Shown here piece after piece: positions 47,744-60,500 of a stretch of 64,000 nt of DNA. The notes under the pieces were generated by a model, which saw only the letters and a program-made list of their open reading frames with translations, ran no database searches and was not told where the DNA came from. This DNA is from Abelmoschus esculentus. Taxonomy: Eukaryota > Streptophyta > Magnoliopsida > Malvales > Malvaceae. The position numbers and the translations under genes are program-made. Position 1 is the first letter of the stretch. The number at the start of each line of letters is the position of its first letter. Location: the NCBI GenBank assembly GCA_035048815.1, contig JAUCBN010000036.1, forward strand, positions 2,366,001-2,430,000, given 5' to 3'.

Positions 47744-49528
47744 ATGTCCCAACTCCCATTCCCAGCAAGAAAACGATTCTCATCCATTGCTTATTACCTC
47801 CAGCTTAGCAACTCGATTAACCAACTAAAACAAACCCACACTTTCTTTCTGAAAACTATGGGTAAACCCCACTACCACCGCTTCTTAACTCTGTTCCTTG
47901 ATAAGCTATTGAGTTTTCCAGGTGACTACGTCTGCTACGCACTCCACGTGTTCGATCAAATACCCAACTGCAAAAGGCAGTTCCTTTGGACTTCCCTCAT
48001 ACGCTCCCATGTTTTCAACGGTTATTTCATCCAATCTATTCTATTATACTCTAGAATGCAGCGGAAAGGCATATCCCCGTCTGGGTTCACCTTCTCTTCT
48101 GTTCTTAATGCTTGTGCTCGCATCCCGGCAATGTTCGAAGGCAAGCAAGTTCATGCGGGAGTCGAGAAATCGGGTCACTTGAGCAACAATGTAGTGCAAA
48201 CAGCATTGCTTGATATGTACGCCAAGTGTGGATTCATGTTGGATGCGGAAAGGGTGTTCAATGGAATGGGAGAGAGAGATGTGGTTGCTTGGACAGCTAT
48301 GATTTGTGGTTACACTAAGGTGGGATTGATGGATCAAGCTCGTTTCTTGTTTGATGACATGGAGGGACGTAATTTGGTTTCCTGGACAACCATGGTTGCT
48401 GGATATGCGAATTATGGTGACATGGAAGCAGCTGAGGAGTTGTATGACAGGATGATGGAGAAGAATTTGGTTGCTTGCCTTGCTATGATCGCAGGCTATG
48501 GGAAGTGCGGTAATGTGAGTAAGGCTAGAAGAGTGTTTGATGAAATAGTAAAGCCTGACGCATCGTGTTGGGCAGCAATGTTGACTTGCTATGCACAGAA
48601 CGGATATGCAGAGGAAGCTCTTGGGATTTATAAGGAAATAAGAGTTCAAAACCTCAGAATTACCGAGGTTGGAATGGTGGGTGCTATTTCCGCTTGTACT
48701 CAAATCGGAGATGTTACTGTGGCGGAGGCATTGGCTAAGGATTTAGAAGAAGGATGTTGTGGTAAGTTGTGCTTGTATTAGTAATTGCTAGTGCGATGTG
48801 CATTGATGCTATGGTTGATTAGTCCTCAGCTAGATTTTTGTTTCCTGTTTTTAATTACTTCTTATTGCATGATAAATTCAGAAAGGGCGCTCTTTGTTTC
48901 GAATGCGTTAATACACATGCATGCAAAATATGGATGTATAGAGCAGGCCTGGATGGAATTTTGTAGAATGAAGCAGAGGGATGTAGTATCTTACAGCACA
49001 ATGATCACAGCCCTTGCTAACCATGGAGAGTCCCGGGTAGCTTTGGCTTTATTCTCAAAGATGCACAAGGAAGGAATCAAGCCAAACCAAGTTACATTCA
49101 TAGGCATCCTTGATGCCTGTTGTAGTCATAGTGGATTGGTTGAGGAAGGATGCAAGTTCTTCGAGCTAATGACACATTTTTTTGGCCTTGTGCCCTTAAG
49201 TGAACACCTAACTTGCATGGTTACCCTCCTTGGAAGGGCTGGGCATCTTGACAAAGCATATAATCTTATCGATGAGTATGGAGATGCCTCAGATTCTGGA
49301 CTTTGGGGTGCTTTGCTTGGAGCGTGTCAGGTTTACGGTAATGCTTCATTGGGTGAGATTGCGTCGAGTCATCTCTTTGAAATCGATCCTGAAGATATTG
49401 GAAATTATGTGCTTTTGGCCAATATTTATGCTTCATTGAATAAATGGAAGGATGCAGAAAGACTGAAGAAGATGATTTCTGAAAAGGAAAAGAGGAAATC
49501 TCCTGGTTGTAGCTGGGTGACAAGTTGA
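47744..49528 (+). CDS. PLS-class (E-type) pentatricopeptide repeat protein
   Basis: Two exons, 47744-48761 and 48882-49528, join in frame (phase 1) to 554 residues. Repeats of the P, L and S lengths run from about 70 to 440, with typical segments such as LLDMYAKCGFMLDAERVF, DVVAWTAMICGYTKVG and SWTTMVAGYANYGDMEAAEE. The end holds an E region (WGALLGACQVYGN through GNYVLLANIYASLNKWKDAERLKKMI and GCSWV). No DYW domain follows. E-type proteins bind organelle RNA and recruit editing or processing factors. The N-terminus is basic and may be an organelle presequence. An intron in this class is unusual but the splice sites are good. An upstream ATG at 47739 is out of frame. Confidence 0.88.
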
Positions 49529-50389
49529 TGCATGCTTTTGGTCATTACAAGTAACTAAGTTATGCCATGGTAGTGACTCCATCCAATGAGCATGGAATTG
49601 GGTTCCTCGATTAAGGTGTTAATACCAAAGGCTCAATAATTCATAATACAAGTTAATACAAGTAACATAAAAATGACTTATAAATTTATTAAAATCAAAC
49701 AATTTTATTTAGAAAACATCATTTTTATTACATGTTTTGAAACAAAATCATCTGCAATGGTTTTAACATCAACGTTTTTTAAAAAAAACGCTCCTACTTG
49801 CCATCAAAACAAATCTATTTATGGCATAGTTGTCTGTAACTTTAAAAACTTTAATTTTAAAAAACTTCGAATTACAATAACAACAATAATAAAAATAGTT
49901 AATTAAAAAAACTGTGTAAAGTTAAGGATTTAATTAAAAAAAAAAGAGCAAATTTGTTGTCCAAAAGGAGAAACTTTTAAGAAAATAAGAAGTTTTCAAG
50001 AGTTTAAAGATTACTTGTGACACCAATCATTTTACATTGAAAATATTTAAGCATTCTTTGCTATATATATAGAAACTTAAGCTTTGAATCGAAATAGAGT
50101 GACGTGCCTAACACTTGATTTTGATTTTCCCCCCTTTGCAAACAAAGAAAAGGCAGATATATAGACCATATCAGACAAGGCAAATCATTAATTTGCTAAA
50201 CAACCATGGGTTGAAAGGAGACAAATTGCCACCATCCTACTGACTTGGTGCTAAATATCACAAATTAGCAGAGTTAATCAAGTAACAAAAGCTGTGATTA
50301 GTTGTGGTCAAAACATAGAATCGTCTAAACAGTAAGAACCATGAGTAAAAAGGAGACAAACTGTCACCACTCCATTGATTTGCTGCATC
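49529..50389. other. Spacer between PPR and BRX genes
   Basis: The region is AT-rich with no gene. The genes on either side are convergent, so both 3' untranslated regions lie here. Confidence 0.55.
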
Positions 50390-53300
50390 TCACAATAGGT
50401 AGTGTTGTCGTATCCTGGCTCGATTTTCTTCCCACCACACCCTTGCCTGCGTTTCTCCAAACATTTCTCGGCTGCATTGAATCATTCATACATATCAAGA
50501 AACAAAAAGATGGTGTTTTTGTTACTACTAAAACTTTAATTAAATATGAAGCTCTCTTTTGTAGTTTGTAAATGGAGGGCAGAAAATGTGAGTCATGGGT
50601 CCACAAAAGGCACACAAAATGACTACGCTTACTCCTATCTTCTATATCAAACAAATTACGTACCTGAAGCGGACGCGTTTAAGCTCTCGAGAACCACCCG
50701 GAAGTGCTCTAATAGTGAGGTAAACCCCTGGTTCATCCTGCTCAACCCATTCAGTTTCCATGTCACTGGCATTACTAATGGATGGCTCTCTGGAATAATC
50801 TCCTTCTCTTGATGAACCACTCCTTACAGAGCCATCTACAGATGATATGTCAGTCTTGGCTCCACTAATGCTGGAGAGTTTTGGTGTTGAAGCAAGTGCA
50901 GCTGAGTCAGAGTATTGATGGGATTTCACTGGCTGATGATCTAGGGAATCCGATGAAGAGTAGTACATTCCTGTTGAACGAACAAAGTTGCGGGTCTGTT
51001 CTTTGTTCAGGGGTGGCGTCACAGGACTCTCCTTTACTGAGTCAACTCTTGAACCCTGTAAAGGATGGGCAAGAACTAAATTGAAAACGACAAGGCTTGT
51101 GCACTGTTAGAAAACATAAGAAATAGGACTTCCTTCTACTGATACCAAGGACAACAAATAAGTTAAAAAATACATGGAAGGAAGAAGCTTACTTCATCTT
51201 CAGATCTTGGGGGAGTTGAAAGCGGGACTGCTTGATGGTTAAAACGTTGAACATTGTATAATTCCATGACCTTGTCATAGTTCTCTGCCCACCACCTTTG
51301 AGCTTGCCATTTATTAAACATTTCACGACTGATAAAATTCACAAAAGTATAGATTAGCACTTCAAGATATCAGCAAGAAACTATAGAATAAAAAAGAGCA
51401 AAAGCTGATAATTGCAGCACTTGAAGTTTCGAAATCCTTGAAATAACAAATGTGCAGAAAAGAATAAACAATGGATTCATCAACATATCTACAGCATACT
51501 TGCTCATTACAGTTGAATCTGTTAATAAGATAGTCAAGAACATCAGATTGTTTCAAAATGTTATCAAGAGGAACCAGTTAATTAACTGGCTGAGTCATAG
51601 AAGTTTACTGTTAATATAAAAGCAAAAATGCAGTTTATACTATACTGCCAGAAAATGGTTTTATACAGTAATTATCAAACTAAACACCTCATCAATTTAT
51701 CAGCCTGGTATGCTGATTACAGGTGGGTCCATTTTTTTTTTTTAAAAAAGAAGCATTGCAGATTTGGAATGATAAGCTTTCATAAATTGGCCATGCATGT
51801 TCAATGCCATTTCTCAGTATTGTAAAGTGAAAATTATGATATGGTAAAGAAATTGAACATAATTAGAAACCATTGGTGCTTAACACTGAGACCATTAGGG
51901 CAGCTAAACAAGAAACACAAAATAAGGAAGTTCCGGACCGAGATGGTACGAGGAGTTCAGAAATGAAAGGCTTTATTTTTGGTCCATAAAAGAACAACAA
52001 AAGGGAATTGTATGTACCAACATTGCATGTCAAGAAGACATTTCTTTAAACCTTTAATGTTACTGGTACAGCAGATTCACCCATCAGTGTACTGCCTAAA
52101 CAAAAATCTAATAAACTTGGCCATAGTGTCATCCCACATTTTACTTACGGATATACCAAATCATAACCCACTATCCGATAACTAAGCAACACCTACACAA
52201 CAAATAGTTTAACCATCATCAAGCTCCGGTTGACCAACAAGTGTTAGTTTGGTGTAATTGTAAGGCAGCACATTGAACTCTCTGGGAGAGAACAAACTTG
52301 GAGATGACATATTTTGGAAAGGCAGCCTCGGACATCAAAATTCAAATGGTTAGAGTTCATGAAACAAGCTCAAAGCCTACCTTATTGTACTTGGAAAAAA
52401 GTCTAGCTCCAGTTGAGCTTATTTGGCCATGATAAAACGATATATTATTGTCTGGCAATGCAACAAAAGCTATACTGCCAAGTGGGTCAAACTATAAAGA
52501 GAGCCTCACATCAGGGCCAATTCAAAGATGGGATATAGATTATCACTCGTAAAGCATCTCATGAAAATTTAGAGAGACCACAACCCAGACATGAAGTGAC
52601 AAAGGATAATGTCAAAATGCCCGCCTTCATTTACCAATTACCACCATCAACATACTTACCACATGAAATCACAACCCAACGAACAGAAACCTCCAACATA
52701 ACACTAAGAGCAAAGAATGGCAACCAAACCACAAGGAGACAATTCCAAAACAAAACAATATAAACACTTGAAAAGAAGATATTCAATAATCAAAGGGGAT
52801 TTTACAAACATGGCTACCATTTCAATACCAAAAACAAAAATCATGCTATCAATCCCAGACAAAACATAACCTTCACTATCATATATTTTATACCATTAAC
52901 ATGATAAAGTACCTGAATCGAATTCGTTTCAGATCATTCCCTCCTTCAGGCAATGAGACGAAAGTGATTAAAACACCAGGCTCCACTTGAGCAACCCATT
53001 CCTTAGGCTCATCTTCCTCCATAAAAACTACCGATTCTGTATGGCCACTAACAGATGTTGGGGTACCTTCTGCACTCGAAAGTCCTTTTAGTCTCGATTC
53101 CATTTCTTTGCCCCAAATTCGAGGAGTAGAGCTTCCCGTTCTTCGGTAAGGGTAATGGAAACTTGCCGAGTCAGAGTCAGCATAGTTCCGGTTATGATTT
53201 GATGAACCAGAACAAGTCTTGCAGTTTTTATAAGCTCCTGATGCTTTCAATGCAATATCCTTGATCTGAAAATTACATACAAGAAAAGTCCTCTGTCACT

Positions 53301-53739
53301 AAAACCCTTTTTCCGGGAAAGAAAATAAAAGGTAAAAAACAAAACTTTCCCCATTTTCTTCAGAAATTTGAAAACTGAGAAGAAAAAACAAACTCGATAA
53401 AGATTTAAGAAACACCCCGACACACGATTTCAATGTATAGTGGCTAATGAAATAGAGGGTGCAACAGGACAGAAGAAAAAAAATGATTCACAGCTTACTT
53501 CCCATTAAACAACATTAAACCCATCAAAGTAGAATTATTCCTAGTCATTTCCCCTCATTTTCTCAGGAAACAAACAGAAAAAAAAAACATCTAAGTAAAA
53601 AAAATACCTGAGAAGTGAGAGCTTTAATGGCTTGCCTAGTCCTTGGTGTTTCCAATGCATCTTCATCACGTTCCTGTGGACGAGCAACAGATCGGTTGTT
53701 GTTGTTTAGGTTTTTTGAACAAGGTATACACGTTAACAT
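50390..53739 (-). CDS. BRX: BREVIS RADIX-like protein
   Basis: Five exons on the minus strand (53608-53739, 52913-53265, 51193-51328, 50664-51055, 50390-50471) join in frame to 364 residues, within the family range. The N-terminus MLTCIPCSK carries the conserved cysteines that are palmitoylated in Arabidopsis BRX, and is followed by TPRTRQAIKALTSQIKDIALKAS, written here in part. Two BRX domains follow, at about 133-190 and 310-362, with EWVAQVEPGVLITF, WQAQRWWAEN, EWVEQDEPGVYLTI and ARVWWEENRARI. BRX proteins are plasma-membrane-associated regulators of root growth and protophloem differentiation acting with PAX kinases on auxin efflux. Which member of the family this is cannot be told. Confidence 0.94.
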
Positions 53740-54165
53740 CTTCCCTTCTCCCAAATAACCAAAACCTGCATCAGATTCGAGAACCAAATTTCCTAGAACA
53801 ATATGAAATGGGTATGTCAACGAAAAAGGAAGGTTGGTAATGGGAAATATTTGTGGGATACGCCAAGGCTTGGTTTAGAATATATTTAAGCTTGAAAAGG
53901 CAGGTTAATAAGAATAATTTTGGTTATTATAAAACGAATCCAAAAAAAAAAGTGACCGTTAATGGAGGAAAAGACCGAAAGAGGGCTTGAGAAGGGAAAA
54001 ATGCTCTGTTTCTATACAGATTTGGGCTAATTCGGTAAGTGGCCTTTTGTCTTTTTATTCTCTTTTTTGTTTTTAAATTTATATTTATATATTTATATTT
54101 TATTTATTAAAAATATAATATTTAAATATACTAATTGGTCTTATTATCATATATATTTATTTATT
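53740..54165. other. BRX promoter region
   Basis: This is the upstream flank of the BRX-like gene. Composition is mixed to 54030 and then AT-rich. No distinct element was recognised. Confidence 0.5.
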
Positions 54166-54942
54166 GGCTTAAGGTTCTAATAAACCCTTAAATTTTAAAA
54201 AAAAAATTAATTAAGCCTTTAAACTTTTTTTACACTCAATTAAGCTCTCAAACTCAAAAAAAAAAAAAAATCAATTCAGCCCTTAAACTTTTTTAACACC
54301 CAATTAAACCCTCAAATTTAAGAAAAAAATCAATTTGAGCCTTTTACCAACTTTAACTTTTTTTAAAAAAAATTAACACGTGTTGCAATAAAATAACACT
54401 ACTTTTTCGTTTCTAAAATTTTTTAAAATTTAATTTTTAAAATTATACAAAAATCATAAAAAAATAAAATATAAAAAAATAATTTTGAAATTTAATTTAA
54501 AATGATAAATAATATTTTTAAAAAAGATTAAAAATAAAAAATTATTAAATATTACTTTATAATTATAAAAAAATATTTTTATATTTTAAAATAATTTAAA
54601 AATATTCAAGATTTTTTATGAAGTTTTTAGATTTTTTTATATTTTTAAAAATTTTAAAATTTTTTAAAAACGATAAGTGGTATTATCTTGTCGCGATAAG
54701 TGTTAAAAAATTTAAAAAATGTTAAAATTAACGGTCATAGTTGATCAAAGGGTAATTTTTTTTGAGTTTGAGGGTTTAATTGAATGCAAAAAAGTTTAAG
54801 GGCTTAATTAATTTTTTACAACAGTTTAAGGGTTAAATTAATTTTTTTTAGTGAGTTTGAGGGCTTCATTGGGTGCAAAAAAAATTTAAGGGCTTAATTG
54901 ACTTTTTTACAAAAGTTTAAGGGCTTATTAAACCCTTAAACC
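54166..54942. mobile_element. Large AT-rich foldback element, about 780 bp
   Basis: The left arm (GGCTTAAGGTTCTAATAAACCC onwards) is the imperfect reverse complement of the right arm. Within each arm a shorter phrase, AAGGGCTTAATTGA or its complement, recurs several times at about 50-base spacing. The element is therefore both inverted and internally tandem. No coding sequence is present. A clear target duplication was not found. Confidence 0.65.
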
Positions 54943-54955
54943 TTTTTTTTATTTA

Positions 54956-55732
54956 GGCATAAAGATAATTTTAACCCCTAACGTTTATAGTTTTTGTCGT
55001 TTTGACCCTTATTCTTTTTTTGGGATAAATTTAGCCCTTAACCTATATATTTTTGACAAATAGTTTATTTTTTAACTAGCTTGATGACTGGACCGTTAAA
55101 AATTTAACAATGACATATATATGGAATATAATTTTAAATAACATGGAATGTAACCTTTCAAATACATATATATATGTGTGAAATATAATTTTATTCTAAT
55201 ATAAAATATAAAAGAATTAAAATTTAAATAAGTTTTTTTAAAACTAATTAATTCTAAAATAAAAAATTATTAAACATTCTTAACTCTAACTACGATGAAA
55301 TCAAAATCTTATTCGAATTGTGTTTATATTTTTTATTATATTTCTTATTCTAAAATAAAAATATAAACAGAATTCGAATAAGATTTTGATTTTATCATAG
55401 TTAAAGTTAAGAATATTTAATAATTTTTTATTTTAGAATTAATTATTTTTTAATATTTTATTTGAATTTTAATTGTTTTATATTTTATATTAGAATAAAA
55501 TTATATTCCATATATATGTATTTGATAGGTTACATTCTATATCATTTAAAATTATATTCTATATATATATATATATATCATCGTTAAATTTTTAATGGTC
55601 CAGTCATCAAGCTAGTTAAAAAATAAACTATTTGTCAAAAAATATAGGTTAAGGACTAAATTTATCCCCAAAAAAAATAAGAACCAAACGATAAAATCTA
55701 TAAACGTTAAGGGTTAAAATTATCTTTATGAC
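54956..55732. mobile_element. Non-autonomous Mutator-like foldback element with 9-bp target duplication
   Basis: Two arms of about 370 bases are near-perfect reverse complements around a loop of roughly 20 bases at about 55345. The ends read G(G/T)CATAAAGATAATTTTAA. The element is flanked by TTTTATTTA at 54947-54955 and again at 55733-55741. A 9-bp duplication with long inverted repeats is the signature of Mutator-like elements. No transposase is present. It abuts the previous foldback. Confidence 0.8.
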
Positions 55733-55741
55733 TTTTATTTA

Positions 55742-56163
55742 TTTTATATAAATATTTATCTTTTCAAGATAAATAAGGATTTTTATGATGTTTCCAAGTT
55801 TAGACCAAAATCAACTTAATGTAGGAAATAAACTTAGCTTAATTAAAAAACAATTTAAGGAAAATTATTATATATGGTAACATTTATTTAATGAAAACGT
55901 ATTACAGTAATTATGAAATTTCATATTTCAAATATATATATTTTATTCTGAAAAATTCCTTTATTTTTGAAAAAAATTTAAAGATATTTTTAAAAAGTTA
56001 ACATAAATTATAAAAATATATATGAATAAAATTAAATTTTATGTATTAATTTTAAGTAAAAATCAGATACTTTCTTTAAGAAAATGTCTACTTGGTGTAT
56101 TAATTTAATCCATCAAGAATAATGTTTTTGGTCTTTAATTGGTCTGAACTGTAGCAAATCTCA
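55742..56163. other. AT-rich spacer
   Basis: Very AT-rich DNA between the Mutator-like element and the WRKY relic. Nothing further is seen. Confidence 0.5.
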
Positions 56164-57060
56164 TCAATTCTTCTTGTCGCCTGCGCCGCCACCCACCTCC
56201 CATTTGTCTTCCACGTGGGGAAAAATAAAATCCATGCAATTGCTGCTGCACCTACCTGAATTAAACATTCCATTGGCCATATCCGCCACTGCTGGATACT
56301 CAACCACAACCCTTCCATGTCGGCTGCCTGTGGTGGCTCTGACACCAGAAACTGCTGACGACGACGATGGAGGTAGTGTAGCCTGTAGGGTGAGAAACCA
56401 TATATAGGTTGGGTCATAATACTCTGATCTTGTAGAAGCGGTGGCGGTGGAGGACATATGGCACGTGTGCTGACCAATGGCGGTGGCGGTGGCGGTGAGA
56501 AACCATCTTTCGGTGTGTGCACCACTGCACCTCGGGTAGGTTGAACCCAGAATTTCTTTCTGACCATATTTTCTCCAGGTGTAGTTGTCTTCCGGAGGAA
56601 TGTTGGTATTTCCCATCTGAGGAGCCGGTTCTCTCATGGGGAATTTCTCTTCATCACCCTTCCTGCTGCTGCATTATAGGTAATTAATAACAGAGTTAAC
56701 AAAAACAATCTAGATAATCTGGGAAAGATTCTAACCTTCTATGTGAACGTTGGGACGAGGATGAAGAACCTTTACTGAACCAGACACATCCATTACTTGT
56801 GTAATGACACCATATTTCATCCATTCCTGCTAACAGGGATCTGTCCTCATTTGCTGAGGTTGATGATGGTTGAACAAATACGAGGCTTGAGGATGAGCAT
56901 TGTTTAAGCCTTCTTTGGCATCGGTGAAGATGTTTATGATATGATCACAAGTCTTGGAAAGGTTGTCAGTCTGGTTGGCCAAATCCCCGAGCGTTGCCTC
57001 AAGGTGTTTAGCTAATCTGCAGCCATGGAGGATTAGGGAGAAGGTGAGTTCTGGATCCAT
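56164..57060 (-). pseudogene. Broken group III WRKY transcription factor gene
   Basis: Two exon-like parts remain on the minus strand, about 56736-57060 and 56164-56668, with usable splice sites between. The first starts MDPELTFSLILHGCRLAKHL, as in group III WRKYs, then meets a TAG at 56830-56832. The later part of this exon and the phase of exon 2 fit another frame, pointing to a one-base frameshift. Exon 2 keeps KGDEEKFPM, NIPPEDNYTWRKYGQKEILG and HTCHMSST. The zinc-finger part between, with the C-X7-C ligands, is lost and replaced by Ala/Thr-rich codons from a CCGCCA repeat. The C-terminus looks intact. Group III WRKYs regulate defence and senescence genes through W-boxes; DNA binding should be lost here. 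Confidence 0.8.
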
Positions 57061-57528
57061 GGTTTCGAGGGTTTTCTTGCTTTGTTGTTATATAGTCGTC
57101 ACTGATGGTTGCCATCAATGGTCATGTGTCTCTAAAATGTCTACTCATTCTTTTTCATCTTAAATTCGAATTTATTCTTAAATTCTTTTAAAAAATAACG
57201 AAATAATTTAAACCTAAAGATGGATTGAATGAAGTATTAGAAGGACTATAAATGAACTGAGCTTGAACGAATAAGGTTTTGTGTTTATTGTTCATGTTCG
57301 ATTTATTTAAATTTTTAATATCATATTTGTGTTCGTCGCATATAGTACAGGGTAATTGCGTGCGTGGTGTTAAGAGTCCCAATAAAACAAACTTCTCAAC
57401 TACATTACAAGAATGGACGTTAGCCGGTTGCCGTCGCGACTGCGGACCGAGACAAAAGCTAGTCTCGTTTGAACCAGTAATGTAATTCTTTACAGGCCAG
57501 CTATGGCATACAAAGCTACAAAAACTAC
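57061..57528. other. Spacer between WRKY relic and potassium transporter
   Basis: No gene. The part near 57245-57340 resembles the repeat motifs at 31120-31300 (TTGAACGAATAAG, then ATTTAAATTTTTAATAT), so it is probably a fragment of the same dispersed family. The last 60 bases are the 3' end of the potassium transporter. Confidence 0.45.
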
Positions 57529-60500
57529 TTACACCACATAAACCATGCCAACCTCTAGTAAAGATACCGGTGGAACCTTCAGTGCCACATCTGGTCCACG
57601 GCAATTCCTTCTCAAAAAATTGTAACCAAAATTAATGGCCACTCTCTTCAAAACAGATGATCCTTGCTTGGCTTGAACATGGGAATGTCCTAGTATGAAT
57701 GCAGTCCCAGCTTCTTGGGCAGATGACAGATCTTGTAGCTCTTCTCGCAACTGCAATTCCATGTCCGTCCGTGCATCAGATTCGGAGTCATCGTCGATGG
57801 CAAATCTAACTCTTCTTTCAACAGCACGAACAGGCTCCATTTCGATGACATCTGTGACACTCTCTACTGTTGAGAATCCAACAGATACACTTGCTGGTTG
57901 CACACTTTCCTCCATCTCGTAAGGTGGTATGCCAGAAAATGCAACCGTGCCTATCACGGCTAATCTACTTTCACTTGTTGATTCGTTTGAGTGGGAGATA
58001 ACATCTTCAGCATGGGGACTGTCCTGGCTTCGATGCCAATCATAGTGAATGAAATCAGCCAGTTTGGAAACTAGTTCTGATTCGAAAGAATCAACATCCT
58101 GATGCACATCTCGGTAACCATAACGAACAATGCACCTATAAGACCGATGAGCAGCAGGACCCACACGGCCAACAAGATAACGCTCAGCAGGGGGCACAAA
58201 GGGAACAGGTACTGATTTTACACACACGAAGACAAGAACTCGATGGAAGGCGGGAAGGTTAGTGACAAAACGAGAGAAGTTGGCGGGTATTCCAGACGTG
58301 AGATCAGTAAAAACTAAGCCGATGCCAGGCACTCGAGCAATTCCTAAGCTTGGACCCAATGCTAATAGCCATTCTAGTGATACCTTGTTGTGGAGATCAA
58401 ATTCATATCTCTTGACGGTTGCATAATGCCATACAAACATGATTGTCATGAGGAAAAGGGCCAGGAGAATAGGGAGCCAAGCTCCTTCAGTGAACTTGGT
58501 GAGTGAAGCTGAGAAGTAAAGCAACTCAATAGAACCAAAGAAAAGAAGAAACAAAAGAGCTACAACTGGAGGCTTGTGCCAGCAGAGGATTATAACCAGG
58601 GAAGTGAGGCACGTCGTCACCAACATCACGGTCATCACTGCCAATCCTGAAACGAATAAGAAAAAAATTCTAATGCATACAGCTTTCGGTTTATTCTAAC
58701 ACAAAAAGATCTTCCTTAAAACTACTTCCTGTTGGAGTTCACTTACGAGGCACTCGAGCTTACCTGATGCATTCCCCATGTGTTTTGTATCTCTAAATCC
58801 AATAGTCACAGCAATGCAGAGGACCATGAGCACCCAGTTGATTTCAGGGATATAAATCTGACCATGTATTTTGTCAGATGTATGAATAACCTTCACTCTA
58901 GGGAAACAACTAAGTGACTGGCTCTGATTGATTATTGAGAATGTTCCACTGATGATCGCCTGGCTTCCCACAACAGATGCGAGAATCGCTATTATGAGCA
59001 CAGGCCATCTCACACTTTCTGAACAGTTCACAAAAACAAATTAGCAATCAAGAGATATATAATGTACCCTGCACTGATACTGCATTCCTTGTTTTCTTTT
59101 ACATGTCCCTATTTCATAGGTCAGCTTCCTACCATTATATATTGGTTATTGGAGAACAGATGAGATATACCTGGAACTGAGACATAGAAGCTGATTTGGT
59201 AACTCGTATGATGATGTTGAGACAAGTACGCAGCTTGGCCCATGTATGCCAGTATAAGAGCTGGATAAACCAGAAAGGTAAAAGCAGTCTGCAGCAAGAC
59301 AGATTTCATTTTGTAGCTAGCTAGTGTTGAACTCACATGAATAGATAAGATATCATCATCAAATGAAAACTCAGTAGAGGGTTCGTGTTAGTTACCTGAA
59401 TTGCAGAATAAGAGAAGTGACCAAGATCAGCAAACATTGCCTCGGACCCTGCATGGATGGCAGTTGTTGGTTTGTCAGTTTTCACAATTAACCAAATTCA
59501 AGGTGATGGTATCAGTTGTCCGTATTCAGCGAGTTTTGGAGAGACTTTCAGATGGTCTAAAGTACTGCGGCTGGTATAACTTATGCACCAAACATGGATT
59601 ATTTTGAGTAAATAGATTATATTGAATTTGAACTTAAAAACTGTGAAGTGGACAAAAGACACAATGCACCATGAAAGTTTATCACACGTATGTTTGTATT
59701 GTATGTGTGTTCCAAACTCACCTGTTATGCAGAGCAATATGCCTCCCAAAGACATCCACCCACCTTTCCTAGTCTTCTTCAAGAACTTGAACATGTAATA
59801 TGGAGAAAGAGCTTGATAGACATGTGGGTTCCAGTGGATTATATTGTATAACCCAAGGGAACTTATGCATAGCAACCATGTTAACACAATTGGAGCAAAG
59901 AAAAATCCAACACGATGTGTGCCGTAGTGTTGAAGTGCAAAAAGACACACCAAAATGAAGCAAGTGATTGGAATAACTGCATCTGTAAATGACGCCAAGA
60001 ATTTCAGATGAAGAGATAGTAACTTAGAGCAAGGATAGGATGCATATGTCTAAACCAAGTATAGCTACAGATAAATCTTTGTCTAGCCGATTGAAATAAA
60101 AGTTTATATGCCGACGCCTAAACACCATTAGCCTAATACCGGTCTCCCATTTCCTTTCTCTTTCTCCAACAAGGAACATGAATATCACTCCAAATGCAAA
60201 TTGGAGGTGTTTAATAATTAGGAAACTAAACCCTACTTTTACATTCTTGCTTTACAAAAAAAAGTGTTTTTCAGTTAATATGAAGACGGTTTGGCTCAAA
60301 CATAATATCAGACTTGAATGCGACCCGAACAAGTGAAGAAATCTAGCATAGCAGGTTTATGAGCTTACACTGGTGATGTTCCTTGGACATGGATAACTCA
60401 AGGCCAGACACAGCAGAGAAAACTACAATATAAGAATATGTTAATTATTGGGTGACTGAAAACTCAAGTCACAAATTTAAGCAACTGGCTGCTTAGAGTT

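Noticed and set aside
48044..48703. 219-codon minus-strand open frame across the E-type PPR gene
   Set aside because: It is antisense to PPR repeats; its own repetitiveness simply mirrors the repeat array.
50341..50812. Plus-strand open frames opposite the BRX 3' end
   Set aside because: They overlap the last BRX exons in antisense and show no domain.
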